A DNA stretch of 64,000 nt from Nonomuraea africana (GCF_014873535.1 NZ_JADBEF010000001.1:3038001-3102000); one strand, 5' to 3'; shown: positions 7,494 to 18,693, counted from the stretch's first letter. Numbers and translations: made by a program. Notes: generated from the letters alone by a model not told the origin.

Positions 7494-8870
7494 TCAGCAC
7501 TCGATGACGTTGACCGCCAGGCCGCCGCGGGAGGTCTCCTTGTACTTGTCGAGCATGTCGCGCCCCGTGTCGCGCATCGTCTTGATCGCCTTGTCCAGCG
7601 ACACGAAATGCTGCCCGTCGCCCCGCATCGCGATCCGCGCCGCCGCGATCGCCTTGATCGAGGCCACCGCGTTGCGCTCGATGCACGGAATCTGCACCAG
7701 CCCGCCCACCGGATCACAGGTCAGCCCGAGGTTGTGCTCGATGCCGATCTCCGCGGCGTTCTCCACCTGCTCCGGCGTGCCGCCCAGCACCTCCGTCAAC
7801 CCCGCCGCCGCCATCGAACACGCCGAGCCGACCTCGCCCTGACAGCCCACCTCGGCGCCGGAGATGGAGGCGTTCTCCTTGAACAACACCCCGATCGCCG
7901 CCGCGGTGAGCAGGAAGCGGACCACCCCGTCGTCGTCGAAGCCCGGCACGAACCTCGCGCAGTAGGTCATCACCGCCGGGATGATGCCCGCCGCCCCGTT
8001 GGTCGGCGCGGTGACGATGCGCCCGCCCGCCGCGTTCTCCTCGTTGACCGCCAGCGCGTACAGGCCCACCCAGTCCATCGCGTGCAACGGATCCCGCTCG
8101 GCCGACTCGGCCTGCAGCTTGCGATGCAACTGATGCGCCCGCCGCTTGACGCGCAGCCCGCCGGGCAGCACGCCCTCCTTGGCGATGCCGCGCCGCACGC
8201 ACTCCGACATCACCCGCCACAACGTCAGAATCCCCTCGCGGATCTCCTGCTCGGTGCGGCCGAAGGCCTTCTCGTTCTCCAGCATCAGCCCCGAGATCGA
8301 CAACCCGGTGTTGGAGCAGTGCTTGAGCAGTTCCTCGGCGGTGGTGAAGCTGTAGGGCAGCACGGTGTCGTCGGGCTTGATCCGGTCGGCGCCGGTGGCG
8401 TTCTCGTCGACCACGAACCCGCCGCCGACGGAGAAGTAGACCTTCTCGCGCAGCGGTGCGCCGTCGGCGGCGAAAGCGGTGAAGCGCATGCCGTTGGGGT
8501 GCTCGGGCAGCGAGATCTTGCGTTCGAAGACCAGGTCCTGGCCCACCACGAAGGGGATCTCGTGCTCGCCCATCAGCGTGATGCGGCCGGCCTGGCGCAT
8601 CTCGGCCAGCCGGGCCTCGACGGTGTCGACGTCGACGAGTTCGGGCTTGTCGCCCGACAGGCCGAGCAGGACGGCCTTGTCACTGCCGTGGCCCTTGCCG
8701 GTCAGGCCGAGCGAGCCGTACAGGATGGCCTCGACGCGGGCGGTCCGCTCCAGCAGCCCGTCGGCCCGCAGGCCGCGGGCGAACTTGTGCGCGGCGGCCA
8801 TCGGGCCGCCGGTGTGGGAGCTCGACGGGCCGATACCGATCTTGAACAGATCGAAGACGCCGATGCTCAT
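7494..8870 (-). CDS. sdaA: L-serine ammonia-lyase (iron-sulfur dependent)
   Basis: A 458-residue single-chain L-serine dehydratase that converts L-serine to pyruvate and ammonia, using an oxygen-sensitive [4Fe-4S] cluster. The N-terminal beta domain opens [20 protein letters not shown]. The alpha domain holds the cysteine motifs [17 protein letters not shown] and [17 protein letters not shown] expected of the cluster ligands. The ATG overlaps the soxG stop as ATGA, so it is coupled as the last gene of the leftward demethylation operon. Glycine made by sarcosine oxidase is turned to serine by GlyA and then to pyruvate here. Two hairpins follow the stop. Confidence 0.95.
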   Translation of the reverse strand: MSIGVFDLFKIGIGPSSSHTGGPMAAAHKFARGLRADGLLERTARVEAILYGSLGLTGKGHGSDKAVLLGLSGDKPELVDVDTVEARLAEMRQAGRITLMGEHEIPFVVGQDLVFERKISLPEHPNGMRFTAFAADGAPLREKVYFSVGGGFVVDENATGADRIKPDDTVLPYSFTTAEELLKHCSNTGLSISGLMLENEKAFGRTEQEIREGILTLWRVMSECVRRGIAKEGVLPGGLRVKRRAHQLHRKLQAESAERDPLHAMDWVGLYALAVNEENAAGGRIVTAPTNGAAGIIPAVMTYCARFVPGFDDDGVVRFLLTAAAIGVLFKENASISGAEVGCQGEVGSACSMAAAGLTEVLGGTPEQVENAAEIGIEHNLGLTCDPVGGLVQIPCIERNAVASIKAIAAARIAMRGDGQHFVSLDKAIKTMRDTGRDMLDKYKETSRGGLAVNVIEC

Positions 8871-9430
8871 CGCAGGTGTTCCGTCGCCGCGTCGAGCAGC
8901 CATTCGGCGAGGTAGGCGGCGAAGGAGGAGCGGACGAGCACGAGAAACCCGTCCTCCTGGGGAAGCAGCACGACCTGCGCCCGCGCCAGCGTAGTCTGCG
9001 CGCACCGGCCGGCCCCGAAGACGCTCGGGTGCAGGTCGAGGGCACAGCCGTGGGCCAGCACGTCACGCGCCCGCGGCCCGGCGACCAGCAGCGTGGTGCG
9101 CTGCGCGGACACGTCCACCACGGACCCGTGCCCGTCGGCCACGGCCTTGCGCAGGAGCTCGGATCGGAACGCCTCAGGGCCGATCACCAGCCACTCGTCG
9201 GGGCCGAGCCACGTCACGGTGAGCTCGCCCGCGCGCACGGCGGTGTTCGGCTCGGTGGGAAGCGGCGTGCCCAGGACGCCCGCGACCTCCTCCGCGGCCT
9301 GGCTCGCCGGGTCGACGCGCACGTTGACGTGCGTGAGGAAGGGGAGCTCCGCGAGGCGGAGCGCTCCGCTCGCGGAAGCGGACTCGAACCGGCCGGCGAA
9401 GGCGGCGGCCGGGCTCCTGCGTTCAGCCAT
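8867..9430 (-). CDS. soxG: Sarcosine oxidase gamma subunit
   Basis: The 187-residue gamma subunit of heterotetrameric sarcosine oxidase, a small GcvT-like subunit of the complex. It shows the typical [14 protein letters not shown] start and the [12 protein letters not shown] block. [33 protein letters not shown] region follows. The ATG at 9430 has AAGGAG upstream and overlaps the end of soxA by 8 bases. Gene order soxB-soxD-soxA-soxG is the standard one. It works with the alpha, beta and delta subunits to oxidise sarcosine to glycine. Confidence 0.93.
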   Translation of the reverse strand: MAERRSPAAAFAGRFESASASGALRLAELPFLTHVNVRVDPASQAAEEVAGVLGTPLPTEPNTAVRAGELTVTWLGPDEWLVIGPEAFRSELLRKAVADGHGSVVDVSAQRTTLLVAGPRARDVLAHGCALDLHPSVFGAGRCAQTTLARAQVVLLPQEDGFLVLVRSSFAAYLAEWLLDAATEHLR

Positions 9431-12299
9431 CGCGGCGTGCTCCTTCCGGGTCGTACAGGACGTGGGAGGTGACGGTGACGGGGACGAGCGCCCCGCCGAC
9501 GGGTGCGTAGAGCCGCTCGCCCGCGCGGCTCGGCCCACCCCTGACCAGGGCGAGGGCGAACGTGCGGCCGAGGGCGGCGCTGCGGTAGCTGGAGGTCACG
9601 TGGCCGAGCGTGGGCACCGGCGGCTCGGGCGGTTCGGCGCCCGCGACCAGATGCGCGCCCTCGGGCAGCAGGACTGCCGGATCCTCCGGCAGCAGTCCGA
9701 CGAGCTGCTTGCGGTCCGCCCGTGAGGTGTCGGCCCGCGAGAAGGAGCGCTTGCCGATGAAGTCGGGCTTCTTCTTGGACACCACCCATGACATGCCCAG
9801 GTCCTGCGGGGTGACCGTGCCGTCGGTGTCCTGGCCGACGATCGGGTAGCCCTTCTCGGCGCGCAGGACGTGCATGGTCTCGGTCCCGTACGGCGTGACG
9901 AGGCCGGTGTCCATGATCGCGGTCCACAGGCGCAGACCGTCCCACGAGGTCACGTTGATCTCATAGGCCAGCTCGCCGGAGAAGCTGATCCTGCACACCC
10001 GCGCGGGAATGCCCGCGACCTCGGTCTCCCGCCAGGTCATGAAGGGGAAGTCGGCGGCTCCGACCGCCAGATCGGGCGCGAGCCCGGCCAGCACCTCGCG
10101 CGACCGGGGCCCGACCAGCGCCACCGTGGCCCACTGCTCGGTGACCGACGTGCAGTGCACCCGCAGCTCCGGCCACTCGGTCTGCAGCCACTCCTCCATC
10201 CAGTCGAGTACGGCCGCCGCGTTGCCGGTCGTCGTGGTGACGAGGAAGTGCTCCTCGGCCAGCCTGATGACGGTGCCGTCGTCGAAGACCATCCCGTCGG
10301 GCCGGCACATCACGCCGTAGCGGACCGCTCCGACGGCGAGGGAGCTCATCAGGTTGGTGTAAAGCCGGTCGAGGAACTCGGCGGCGTCAGGACCGATGAC
10401 GTCGATCTTGCCGAGCGTGGAGGCGTCCATGGCGGCGACGCTCTCCCGGGCCGCCGCGCACTCGCGCAGGACCGCCGCTTCCATGTCCTCGCCCGCGCGC
10501 GGGTAGTACCAGGGCCGCTTCCACTGCCCGACGTTCTCGAACAGCGCGCCGTTGGCGACGTGCCACTCGTGGAGCGCGGTCACCCTGACCGGGTCGTGCA
10601 GGAGGCCGCGGTCCCTGCCCGCGAGGGCGGCGAAGCTCACCGGCGCGTACGGCGCGCGGAACGTGGTGCTGCCGACCTCGCCCACGGAGACGCCGAGGGC
10701 GTGCGCCACGATCGCGGTGGTGAGCAGCCCCGAGGTCTTGCCCTGGTCGTGGGCGGTGCCCGCGGTCGTGTAGCGCTTGATGTGCTCGACGGAGCGCAGG
10801 CCCGCTCCCGTCGCCTTCAGCACGTCGGCCACCGTCACGTCCCGTTGCGGGTCGACGAAGTGGGTGCGGTAGTCGGTCGCGGGAACCAGCCAGAAGGCCG
10901 CGCCAGGAGCCGTCGCCGGCTCCACGGTGGCCCGCGGCGGGGCGGCCCGCTCGGCCACGGCGGTGCCGTGCGCCGCCTCCAGCGCGCGGTGACCCGCCGC
11001 GGCGCCGTCGGCCAGGCAGCCGGTCAGCGTGAAGACGCCCTTCGCCGCCCCTGCCGCCTCGACGGCCTGGCGGGACGCGTCCGGCACGAGCGTGCCGAGC
11101 CCCTCGTCGTAGCGCAGCGTGCCGCCCGACTGGCTGAACAGGTGCACGACGGGGTTCCAGCCGCCCGACACGAGCAGGAGGTCGGCGGCGAGCTCGCGCT
11201 CCCCCACCGCTGCCTCGCCGTCCGGCCGGTGCCGGCCGACCAGGACGGCACAGACCTGCCCGTCGCCCTGGGCGGCGGTCACCACGTGCCCGGCCAGCAC
11301 CTCGATGCCGCGCTCGCGCGCCCCGGCCGCCCACGCCGCTCCGGGTGCGGGCCTGACGTCGACGATGGCGGCGATCTCGACGCCCGCGTCGGCGAGGTCG
11401 AAGGCAGCGGCGTAGGCGCTGTCGTTGGCGGTGAAGACCACCGCGCGGCGGCCGGGCAGCACGCCGTACCTGTTGGCGTAGGCGCGAGCCGAGCCGGCCA
11501 GCATCACGCCGGGCAGGTCGTTGCCGGCGAAAGCGATCGACCGCTCGTGCGCGCCGGTGGCCAGCACGACGCGCTTGGCGCGGATCCGCCAGACGCGTTC
11601 GCGGGCCACGTCGGCGGGCGCGGCGGCGCCCAGGTGGTTGGTGCGCCGCTCGACGGCGACGACGTAGTTGTCGTCGTAATAGCCGATGACGGTGGTCCTG
11701 GGCAGGACCCGCACCTCGGGCAGGCCGTCCAGCATGGCCGCGGTCGCCGCGGCCCACTCGGCCCCGGGGCTCACCTCCTGCGGCCCCAGCACGTCGTCCG
11801 CCTCGGGCTCGGTCACCGACTCGCGCGTGCCGAGCAGGCTGCCGCCGGGCTCGGAGCGCTCGTCGGCGAGGATGACCCGCGCGCCCGTGCCGGCCGCCGC
11901 CCGCGCCGCGGCCAGGCCCGCGGGGCCCGCGCCGACGACCAGGACGTCGCAGTGCGCGTGGACCGCGTCGTAGCGGGCCGGGTCGGGCTCCGTGGCCAGC
12001 CTGCCCTGCCCGGGAATGCTACTGGCGACCAGCCCTTCGTACAGCTCGACGGTGGTGGCGGGCAGCATCGGCTCGGGGAACGGCGCCTCGATCTGCACGA
12101 CCGCGCTGGGCTCCTCCCCTCCTGCCGAGACGATCCCGCGAGGACGGCCGAGCTTGACGCTCGTCGCGACCTGGCGCACCCCGTTGGCCAGCAGCGCCGA
12201 GGCGAGGGTGTCGCCCGGGTGGCCGGTGTACTCGGTGCCGTCGAAGATGAACCGCAGCGTGGTGCCGCGGTCGATCCGCCCGCCGCTCTCACGCCTCAT
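9423..12299 (-). CDS. soxA: Sarcosine oxidase alpha subunit
   Basis: The 958-residue alpha subunit of heterotetrameric sarcosine oxidase, about the normal length. In order it has an N-terminal 2Fe-2S-ferredoxin-like domain without the cluster function (FDGTEYTGHPGDTLASALLANG), then a dinucleotide-binding pyridine-nucleotide oxidoreductase domain (VLVVGAGPAGLAAARAAAG). A second NAD-binding strand and a C-terminal GcvT/folate-binding domain (about 580-958; DASTLGKIDVIGPDAAEFLDRLYTN) complete it. The folate domain takes the methyl carbon of sarcosine as 5,10-methylene-THF. Its start overlaps the soxD stop as ATGA. Confidence 0.95.
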   Translation of the reverse strand: MRRESGGRIDRGTTLRFIFDGTEYTGHPGDTLASALLANGVRQVATSVKLGRPRGIVSAGGEEPSAVVQIEAPFPEPMLPATTVELYEGLVASSIPGQGRLATEPDPARYDAVHAHCDVLVVGAGPAGLAAARAAAGTGARVILADERSEPGGSLLGTRESVTEPEADDVLGPQEVSPGAEWAAATAAMLDGLPEVRVLPRTTVIGYYDDNYVVAVERRTNHLGAAAPADVARERVWRIRAKRVVLATGAHERSIAFAGNDLPGVMLAGSARAYANRYGVLPGRRAVVFTANDSAYAAAFDLADAGVEIAAIVDVRPAPGAAWAAGARERGIEVLAGHVVTAAQGDGQVCAVLVGRHRPDGEAAVGERELAADLLLVSGGWNPVVHLFSQSGGTLRYDEGLGTLVPDASRQAVEAAGAAKGVFTLTGCLADGAAAGHRALEAAHGTAVAERAAPPRATVEPATAPGAAFWLVPATDYRTHFVDPQRDVTVADVLKATGAGLRSVEHIKRYTTAGTAHDQGKTSGLLTTAIVAHALGVSVGEVGSTTFRAPYAPVSFAALAGRDRGLLHDPVRVTALHEWHVANGALFENVGQWKRPWYYPRAGEDMEAAVLRECAAARESVAAMDASTLGKIDVIGPDAAEFLDRLYTNLMSSLAVGAVRYGVMCRPDGMVFDDGTVIRLAEEHFLVTTTTGNAAAVLDWMEEWLQTEWPELRVHCTSVTEQWATVALVGPRSREVLAGLAPDLAVGAADFPFMTWRETEVAGIPARVCRISFSGELAYEINVTSWDGLRLWTAIMDTGLVTPYGTETMHVLRAEKGYPIVGQDTDGTVTPQDLGMSWVVSKKKPDFIGKRSFSRADTSRADRKQLVGLLPEDPAVLLPEGAHLVAGAEPPEPPVPTLGHVTSSYRSAALGRTFALALVRGGPSRAGERLYAPVGGALVPVTVTSHVLYDPEGARRDG

Positions 12300-12574
12300 G
12301 AGGTCACCGGCCTGGGCTCGCCCACCCGGTAGACCGCGTGGATCTCGCTGGTCGCGGTGTCGCGCACGGCGTTGAACCAGCGGCGGCAGCCCGCGGAGTG
12401 GCTCCAGCGCTCGGCGAAGCGGCCCTTGGGGTTGTCCCTGAAGAACAGGTAGCGGGCCCACTCCTCGTCGGACAGCGCCGACGGGTTCTCGGGGTAGGCG
12501 ACGTGCGCCTGCCCGCCGTAATGGAACTCGGCCTCTTCGCGTGGGCCGCACCATGGGCATGGGATCAGCAGCAT
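12296..12574 (-). CDS. soxD: Sarcosine oxidase delta subunit
   Basis: The 92-residue delta subunit. It has the zinc-site motif CPWCG (residues 6-10) and the family block REEAEFHYGGQAHVAYP. FRDNPKGRFAERWSHSAGCRRWFN then supplies the remaining His and Cys. Family members bind one structural zinc. The ATG at 12574 is used rather than an upstream one in the soxB end. It lies 10 bases after the soxB stop and overlaps soxA by 4 bases. Confidence 0.93.
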   Translation of the reverse strand: MLLIPCPWCGPREEAEFHYGGQAHVAYPENPSALSDEEWARYLFFRDNPKGRFAERWSHSAGCRRWFNAVRDTATSEIHAVYRVGEPRPVTS

Positions 12575-12584
12575 CGTGAGGTCC

Positions 12585-13817
12585 TCAGTGCGCGACCGCG
12601 GCGGCGCCGTGCTCGTCGACGAGCGCCCCGGTGGTGAATCGGTCAAGGGAGAAGGGGGCGTTGAGCGGGTGCGGCTCGTCGTTGGCCACCGTGTGGGCGA
12701 AGCACCAGCCCACGCCGGGGGTCGCCTTGAAGCCGCCGGTGCCCCAGCCGCAGTTGAGATACAGGCCCTCCACCGGGGTCAGGCCGATGATCGGCGAGGC
12801 GTCCGGCGAGACGTCCACCACGCCGCCCCAGGTCCGCAGCACGTGCGCCCTGGCGAAGACGGGGAACAGCTCGAGGGCCGCGGCCATCTGCCGTTCGATG
12901 ATGTGGAAGGCGCCGCGCTGGCGGTAGGAGTTGGCCGCGTCGATGCCGGCGCCCATGACCAGCTCGCCCTTGTGCGCCTGGCTGACGTAGACGTGCACGG
13001 CGTTGGACATGACGACCGTCGGGTGCACCGGTTCCAGCAGCTCGGAGACGAGCGCCTGGAGCGGGTGGCTCTGGATCGGCAGGTCGATGCCGGCGGTGGC
13101 GGCCACCACCGAGGTGTGCCCCGCCGCGCACAGCGCCACGCGGCCCGCCGCGATCGTCCCGCGCGTGGTCTCCACGCCGGTCACCCTGCCGTCACGCACC
13201 TGGAGCCCGGTGACCTCGCAGTGCTCGATGAACTCGACGCCGAGCGCCGCGGCGGCTCTGGCCAGCCCCCAGGCGACGTGGTCGTGCTTGGCGATGCCCG
13301 CTCTGGGCTGGAAGGTGGCGCCCAGCACCGGGTAACGCACGTCGGGCGAGATGTTGACGATCGGGCAGACCTCCTTCACCTGCTCGGGGTCGAGCCATTC
13401 GGCGTCGACGCCGTTGAGGTTGTTGGCGTGCACCCGCCGTACGCTGTCGCGCACGTCCTGGAGGCTGTGCGCGAGGTTGAGCACGCCGCGCTGGCTGAAC
13501 AGCAGCGGGTAGTCGAGCTCCTCCTCCAGCCCCTCCCACAGCTTGAGCGCGTGCTCGTAGATGCCGGCGCTCTCGTCCCACAGGTAGTTCGACCTGATGA
13601 TCGTGGTGTTGCGGGCCATGTTGCCGCCGGCCAGCCACCCCCGCTCCAGGACCGCGACATTGGTGATGCCGTGGTTCTTGGCCAGGTAGTAGGCGGTGGC
13701 CAGGCCGTGCCCGCCGCCGCCGACGATCACGACGTCGTAGGAGGACTTCGGCTCGGCGGCGCTCCACAGCCGGTCGGGGTGCTCGGGCAGGTCGGCGCCA
13801 GGGGTGCGCGGGCTCAT
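12585..13817 (-). CDS. soxB: Sarcosine oxidase beta subunit
   Basis: The 410-residue flavoprotein subunit that holds the sarcosine oxidation site. The FAD-binding motif is [18 protein letters not shown] (about residues 29-46). The [12 protein letters not shown] motif (His 178/180) corresponds to the region where FMN is attached covalently in characterised heterotetrameric enzymes. The C-terminal [13 protein letters not shown] block is typical of DAO-type oxidases. Its ATG overlaps the glyA stop as ATGA, indicating coupled translation and channelling of glycine and methylene-THF to GlyA. Confidence 0.95.
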   Translation of the reverse strand: MSPRTPGADLPEHPDRLWSAAEPKSSYDVVIVGGGGHGLATAYYLAKNHGITNVAVLERGWLAGGNMARNTTIIRSNYLWDESAGIYEHALKLWEGLEEELDYPLLFSQRGVLNLAHSLQDVRDSVRRVHANNLNGVDAEWLDPEQVKEVCPIVNISPDVRYPVLGATFQPRAGIAKHDHVAWGLARAAAALGVEFIEHCEVTGLQVRDGRVTGVETTRGTIAAGRVALCAAGHTSVVAATAGIDLPIQSHPLQALVSELLEPVHPTVVMSNAVHVYVSQAHKGELVMGAGIDAANSYRQRGAFHIIERQMAAALELFPVFARAHVLRTWGGVVDVSPDASPIIGLTPVEGLYLNCGWGTGGFKATPGVGWCFAHTVANDEPHPLNAPFSLDRFTTGALVDEHGAAAVAH

Positions 13818-15070
13818 CGGGCATCTCCGTAGAGCGGGTGCTTGCCGGCCAGGGCCTCGACCCTGCCGCGCAGGAACGACAGGTCGGCCTGCGGTGTCAG
13901 CGCGGTGGCGATGATGTCGGCGACCTCGGTGAAGTCGGCGGCGCCGAAGCCCCGGGTGGCGAGGGCGGGGGTGCCGATGCGCAACCCCGAGGTGACCATC
14001 GGGGGCCGCGGGTCGAACGGCACGGCGTTGCGGTTGACCGTGATGCCGACCTCGTGCAGCCGGTCCTCGGCCTGCCTGCCGTCCAGTTCGGACCCGCGCA
14101 GGTCGACCAGGACGAGGTGCACGTCGGTGCCGCCGGTCAGCACCCGCACGCCCGCCTCGACCGCGTCGGGGGCGAGCAGGCGTTCGGCGAGGATGCGCGC
14201 GCCCTCCAGGGTGCGCCGCTGCCGGTCGCGGAACTCCTCCTCTGCGGCGATCTTGAAGGCGACGGCCTTGGCCGCGATGACGTGCTCCAGCGGGCCGCCC
14301 TGCTGCCCGGGGAAGACCGCCGAGTTGATCTTCTTGCTGAGCTCCTCGGTGGAGAGGATGACCCCTCCCCTGGGACCGCCGAGTGTCTTGTGCGTGGTGG
14401 TCGTGACGACGTGCGCGTGCGGCACGGGCGAGGGGTGCAGCCCCGCGGCGACCAGGCCGGCGAAGTGCGCCATGTCGACCATGAGGTAGGCGCCCACCTC
14501 GTCGGCGATGCGGCGGAAGGCCGCGAAGTCCAGTCGGCGGGGGTAGGCGGACCACCCGGCGATGATGAGCCTGGGCCGGTGCTCGCGGGCCAGGCGCTCG
14601 ACCTCCTCCATGTCCACCAGGTAGTCGCTCTCGCGCACGTGGTAGGCGGCCACCCGGTACAGGCGTCCGGAGAAGTTGATGCGCATGCCGTGGGTGAGGT
14701 GGCCGCCGTGGGCCAGGTCGAGGCCGAGGATGGTGTCGCCCGGCTCGAGCAGCGCGGCCATCACGGCGGCGTTGGCCTGCGCGCCCGAATGCGGCTGCAC
14801 GTTGGCCGCTTCCGCGCCGAACAGCGCCTTCACCCTGTCGATGGCCAGCTGCTCGATCACGTCGACGTGTTCGCAGCCGCCGTAGTAGCGCCTGCCGGGG
14901 TAGCCCTCGGCGTACTTGTTGGTGAGGACGGAGCCCTGGGCGGCCATGACGGCGGCCGGGGCGAAGTTCTCCGAGGCGATCATCTCGAGCGTCGAGCGCT
15001 GACGGGTGAGCTCGTCGCCGATGGCGGCGTGGACCTCGGGGTCCACCACGTCCAGCGGAGTGTCGATCAT
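13814..15070 (-). CDS. glyA: Serine hydroxymethyltransferase
   Basis: A 418-residue PLP enzyme that interconverts glycine plus 5,10-methylene-THF and serine plus THF. Seen are the [11 protein letters not shown] start, the [14 protein letters not shown] cofactor-binding block and the PLP-lysine motif [16 protein letters not shown]. The family C-terminal [12 protein letters not shown] also appears. The gene lies between dimethylglycine oxidase (11-bp gap) and soxB (4-bp overlap). In this setting it consumes both products of the demethylating oxidases to make serine, the substrate of SdaA at the end of the same operon. Confidence 0.95.
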   Translation of the reverse strand: MIDTPLDVVDPEVHAAIGDELTRQRSTLEMIASENFAPAAVMAAQGSVLTNKYAEGYPGRRYYGGCEHVDVIEQLAIDRVKALFGAEAANVQPHSGAQANAAVMAALLEPGDTILGLDLAHGGHLTHGMRINFSGRLYRVAAYHVRESDYLVDMEEVERLAREHRPRLIIAGWSAYPRRLDFAAFRRIADEVGAYLMVDMAHFAGLVAAGLHPSPVPHAHVVTTTTHKTLGGPRGGVILSTEELSKKINSAVFPGQQGGPLEHVIAAKAVAFKIAAEEEFRDRQRRTLEGARILAERLLAPDAVEAGVRVLTGGTDVHLVLVDLRGSELDGRQAEDRLHEVGITVNRNAVPFDPRPPMVTSGLRIGTPALATRGFGAADFTEVADIIATALTPQADLSFLRGRVEALAGKHPLYGDAR

Positions 15071-15081
15071 CTGGGTCCTTT

Positions 15082-17490
15082 CTAACCGCGCAGGCGCTGC
15101 ATCGCCGGGTCGAACAGGGGCTCCTCGGCGACCACGGCCCCGACCCTGCGGTCGAAGTAGCCGATGTCCACCGTCTGTCCTGGGGTCGCCAGCGAGGCCG
15201 GCAGCCACGCGTAGGCGATCCCCTTGCCGATCGTGTATCCGTAGGCGGCGCTGGTGACGTAGCCGACGGCGCGGTCGCCGTCGTAGACCGGCTCCCTGCC
15301 CATGACCACCTCGTCGGTGAGCAGGCAGGTGAGCCTGCGCCGCACCGACTCCTTGCGGGCGAGGAGGGCGTCGCGGCCGATGAAGTCACCCTTGTCCAGC
15401 TTCACGGCGAAGCCGAGCCCCGCCTCGTAGGGGTCGTGCTCGAAGGTCATGTCGGTGCCGAAGGATCGGTACCCCTTCTCCAGCCGCAGGCTGGTGAAGG
15501 CGCCCCTGCCGCCGGCGAGGACGCCGTGGTCCTGGCCCGCCGCCCACAGGGTGTCCCAGAGCTTGGGGCCCATGTCGGCGGTGGTGTAGATCTCCCAGCC
15601 CAGCTCGCCGACGTACGACAGGCGCAGCATCGTGACGGGCACGTTGCCGATGTAGGCGCGGGTGCCGCGGAAGTAGCGCAGCGCGGTCAGGTCGGTGGTG
15701 GTGAGCGGCTGGACCAGGTCGCGGGCCCGCGGGCCCCAGACGCCGACGCAGCAGGTGCCGGCGGTGATGTCGCGGACCTGCACCGAGCCGTCGCGGGGGC
15801 GGTGCCGGTCGAACCAGTCGAGGTCGAGGTTGCCGTTCGCGCCGACCTGGAACTCCTCGACGCCGAGGCGGGCGACGGTGACGTCGCTGCGGATGCCGCC
15901 GTCGGTGTCGAGCAGGAGGCTGTAGGTCACCGAGCCGACCGACTTGTCCACGTCACCGGTGGTGAGGGACTGCAGGAAGGCGACGGCGCCGGGGCCGCTG
16001 ACCTCCAGGCGCTTGAGCGCGGTCATGTCGTACAGGGCGACGGACTCGCGGGTGGCCTGGGCTTCCGCGCCGACGACCGGAGACCAGTACTGCGCGGCCC
16101 AGTCGCCGGGGGTGGGGATGTCCCTTCCCTTGAGCAGGGCCGCGTTGCCGCCGTACCACTGCGGGCGCTCCCACCCCGAGGCCTCGAGGAAGACCGCGCC
16201 GAGCTCCTGCTGGCGCGGGTGGAAGGGACTGGTGCGCAGCGGGCGCGGCTCCTCCATGGGCTGGAGGGGGTGGATGATGTCGTAGACCTCGACGTAGTTC
16301 TGGCAGCCCCTGGCCCGCACGTAGTCGGGGGCGAGCTGGTGCGGCTCGAACCTGTTGACGTCGCACTCGTGCAGGTCGAAGGAGGAGCAGTGGCCGTCGA
16401 CCAGCCACTCGGCCATGGCCAGGCCGACGCCCGCGGAGTGGGTGACCCAGACAGCCTCCGCCACCCAGAAGCCCTTGACCTGGGGTGACTCGCCCATCAG
16501 CGGCAGGTGGTCGGTGGTGAAGGAGAACAGCCCGTTGATGCCCTCCTCGACCTTGGCCGACTGGGTGGAGGGCAGCAGGTCCTGGGTCGCGGACCACGCG
16601 TCGGCGAAGTCGTCGGGGGTGAAGGTGAGCACCGAGGGCATCACCTCGGCCTCGTCGACCGAGAGGATGTCGTCGGCGCTGATCGGCATCGGGCGGTGGC
16701 CGTAGTAGCCGATGCCCAGCGTGTCGAAGCGCTCGCGGTAGTAGAGGTCGGCGTCCTGGTGCCGCAGGATGGGCCTGGTGGCCTCCTCGGTCTGCCCCGC
16801 CAGTTCCTGCACCTGCCCGGTCCAGGCGAGCTGGTGGGCCAGCGGCGTGAGCGGGAGGTTCATGCCGACCATCCGGGCCACCTTCGGCCCCCAGATGCCG
16901 GCGCAGCAGACGACGATGTCGGCGGGGATCTCGCCCTGGTCGGTCACCACCGCGGCGACCTTGCCGTTCTCGGTCCTGATGTCGAGGACCTCGTGCCTGG
17001 GCAGCACCCGCACGCCGCGCTCGCACGCCCTGGCGAGCTGCGCGTCGACCGCCTTGACGGCCTTGGCGAGGCCGTCCGTGGGGAGGAACAGGCCGCCGAG
17101 GACCTTGGATCCGTCGAGGAGGGAGTGCTTGGCCACGCACTCCTCCGGCGAGAGCAGGTGCGCCTCGATCCCCCAGGCGACCGCCCAGCCGTACCTGCGG
17201 TGCAGTTCGGCCAGCCGGTCGGGGGTGGTGGCCACTTCGAGGCCGCCCACCTGGAGGAAGCTGTCGAGGGCGACGAACTTCTCGACCGTGTAGCGGGCCA
17301 TCTCGGTCATGGTCTTCGAGCCGTTGGTCTGGAACACCAGACCTGGGGCGTGGGAGGAGGAGCCGCCCGTGGCGGGTACGTCTCCCTGGTCGACCACGGT
17401 GACATCGGTCCAGCCTCGGGCGGACAACTCGTCGGCCAGGGCCGCGCCGACCACGCCCGCCCCGATGATGACGACGCTCGGGCCCGTCAT
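15082..17490 (-). CDS. Dimethylglycine oxidase-type FAD/folate enzyme
   Basis: An 802-residue fusion of an N-terminal DAO-type FAD domain (residues 1-400; [18 protein letters not shown]) and a C-terminal GcvT-type folate domain (about 425-800). The motif [15 protein letters not shown] includes His-47, matching the histidine that carries covalent FAD in Arthrobacter dimethylglycine oxidase. The expected reaction is dimethylglycine to sarcosine, with the methyl carbon passed to THF. A sarcosine dehydrogenase role is less likely, because soxBDAG is present. The ATG at 17490 has GGAGGTGG upstream. It is the first gene of a seven-gene operon, and an IclR-type site lies at 17504-17520. Confidence 0.9.
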   Translation of the reverse strand: MTGPSVVIIGAGVVGAALADELSARGWTDVTVVDQGDVPATGGSSSHAPGLVFQTNGSKTMTEMARYTVEKFVALDSFLQVGGLEVATTPDRLAELHRRYGWAVAWGIEAHLLSPEECVAKHSLLDGSKVLGGLFLPTDGLAKAVKAVDAQLARACERGVRVLPRHEVLDIRTENGKVAAVVTDQGEIPADIVVCCAGIWGPKVARMVGMNLPLTPLAHQLAWTGQVQELAGQTEEATRPILRHQDADLYYRERFDTLGIGYYGHRPMPISADDILSVDEAEVMPSVLTFTPDDFADAWSATQDLLPSTQSAKVEEGINGLFSFTTDHLPLMGESPQVKGFWVAEAVWVTHSAGVGLAMAEWLVDGHCSSFDLHECDVNRFEPHQLAPDYVRARGCQNYVEVYDIIHPLQPMEEPRPLRTSPFHPRQQELGAVFLEASGWERPQWYGGNAALLKGRDIPTPGDWAAQYWSPVVGAEAQATRESVALYDMTALKRLEVSGPGAVAFLQSLTTGDVDKSVGSVTYSLLLDTDGGIRSDVTVARLGVEEFQVGANGNLDLDWFDRHRPRDGSVQVRDITAGTCCVGVWGPRARDLVQPLTTTDLTALRYFRGTRAYIGNVPVTMLRLSYVGELGWEIYTTADMGPKLWDTLWAAGQDHGVLAGGRGAFTSLRLEKGYRSFGTDMTFEHDPYEAGLGFAVKLDKGDFIGRDALLARKESVRRRLTCLLTDEVVMGREPVYDGDRAVGYVTSAAYGYTIGKGIAYAWLPASLATPGQTVDIGYFDRRVGAVVAEEPLFDPAMQRLRG

Positions 17491-17503
17491 AGCCACCTCC
17501 GTT

Positions 17504-17520
17504 GTTGCGACATATGCAAC
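17504..17520. promoter_or_regulatory. GTTGC-N7-GCAAC site before the dmgO operon
   Basis: GTTGCGACATATGCAAC is a perfect 5-7-5 inverted repeat 14 bases upstream of the dmgO ATG. The same pattern occurs at 23242, 23421, 26058 and (one degraded arm) 33572, each before a gene of the same pathway. It is the probable binding site of the IclR-type regulator encoded at 26132. Confidence 0.75.
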
Positions 17521-17632
17521 CAAAAGCGTTTTCCGCAACAAGCGTCGCTCGCCGCCTTGCGGGTGTCAAGGGGCGTTCTGTCTTATTCCGTATGGCTTTA
17601 CGGCGACTTAGAACGTTCCAATGACCGTCAAG

Positions 17633-17669
17633 CACCGGCCCGACCGCACGGGGTGCGATCGGGCCGGTG
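17633..17669 (-). terminator. Terminator of the betB-proVWX operon
   Basis: CACCGGCCCG (17633-17642) pairs perfectly with CGGGCCGGTG (17660-17669). An inner GCAC/GTGC pairing extends the hairpin. It starts six bases after the stop of the substrate-binding protein gene. Confidence 0.75.
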
Positions 17670-17674
17670 AGAGG

Positions 17675-18658
17675 TCAGCTCTGGGCGGGCAGCCAGGGCT
17701 TGATCTTGTCGGGGTTGTCGGCCACCCACTTGGCGGCCGCCTCCTCCGCCGTCATCTTGTCCTCGGCGATGTACTTCGCCACGAGGTTCTGGTCGTCGTT
17801 CGTCCAGGTGAAGTTCTTGACCAGGGTGAAGGCGGGGCTGCCGGAGTCGGCGAACTTCTTGCTCACGATCTTGTCGAGCTCGTAGGGCGGGTAGTCGCAC
17901 GCCACCTTGGCCGCGTCCGCGTCGCAGCCCTCGGTGTAGGCGGGCAGGTTGACCTTGACCAGCCTGAGCTCCGACAGGAACCACTGCGGCTCGTAGAAGT
18001 AGCCCAGGATGGGCTTCTGCTGCTTCTCCGACTGGCGGAAGGCGGTGATGAGCGCGGCCTCGCTGCCGGCGTAGACCACCTTGTAGTCGAGCTTGAGGTT
18101 CTTGACCAGGGCCGCGTCGTTGGTGACGAACGAGGGATCGCCGTCGAGCAGCTGGCCCTTGCCCTCCGACTCGGAGGTCTTGAACAGCGAGGCGTACTTG
18201 TTGAGGTTCTTCCAGTCGGTGATGTCGGGATACTTCTTGGCCATCCACGGCGCCACGTACCAGCCGATGACGCCCTTGTTGCCCGTCGGGCCCGCCGACA
18301 CGGCCACCTTCTGGTCCTCGATGTACTTCTTCTTGAGGTCGTCGTGGGCCCAGTTCTCCACGATCGCGTCGACCTCGCCGGTGGCGAAGCCCTGCCAGGC
18401 CACCTCCTCCTTGAGGTCCTTCTTCACCACCTTGCAGCCGAGGTTCTTCTCCGCCACGTGCGCGATGACCGCGGCGTTCGCCTCGTATCCCACCCACGGG
18501 TTGATGGCGAGATTGAAGGTGCCGCAGCTCTTGGCCCCCTCGCCGCCGGCCGCGGGCTGCTGCTCTCCGACCTTCGCTCCACCGCACGCGGTGAGCAGGA
18601 GGCCGGTGCCGGTCACGAGCACGATCGCTCTGACCTTTCCACTCCTCGTCAACGCCAC
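17675..18658 (-). CDS. Glycine betaine/choline ABC transporter substrate-binding lipoprotein
   Basis: A 327-residue OpuAC/ProX-type binding protein. The N-terminus is a lipoprotein signal with lipobox LLTACGG, so the mature protein is tethered outside the membrane. The fold marks INPWVGYEANAAVIAHVAEKN, AWQGFATGEVDAIVENW and GYFYEPQW are those of betaine/choline binders, whose Trp/Tyr cage binds quaternary amines. The GTG start at 18658 has AGGAGGA upstream. It is the fourth gene of the betB-proV-proW-proX operon and is followed by a strong terminator. Whether choline or betaine is preferred cannot be read from sequence. Confidence 0.92.
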   Translation of the reverse strand: MALTRSGKVRAIVLVTGTGLLLTACGGAKVGEQQPAAGGEGAKSCGTFNLAINPWVGYEANAAVIAHVAEKNLGCKVVKKDLKEEVAWQGFATGEVDAIVENWAHDDLKKKYIEDQKVAVSAGPTGNKGVIGWYVAPWMAKKYPDITDWKNLNKYASLFKTSESEGKGQLLDGDPSFVTNDAALVKNLKLDYKVVYAGSEAALITAFRQSEKQQKPILGYFYEPQWFLSELRLVKVNLPAYTEGCDADAAKVACDYPPYELDKIVSKKFADSGSPAFTLVKNFTWTNDDQNLVAKYIAEDKMTAEEAAAKWVADNPDKIKPWLPAQS

Positions 18659-18693
18659 CTGGTCCTCCTGAGTTGTCAGTAGCCGGTTTTCCG

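Noticed and set aside
9870..12332. Long open frame on the plus strand (820 codons) opposite soxA
   Set aside because: It is the mirror of a well-supported gene. Its translation is rich in Gly/Arg/His/Asp without any domain, as expected for antisense frames at high GC.
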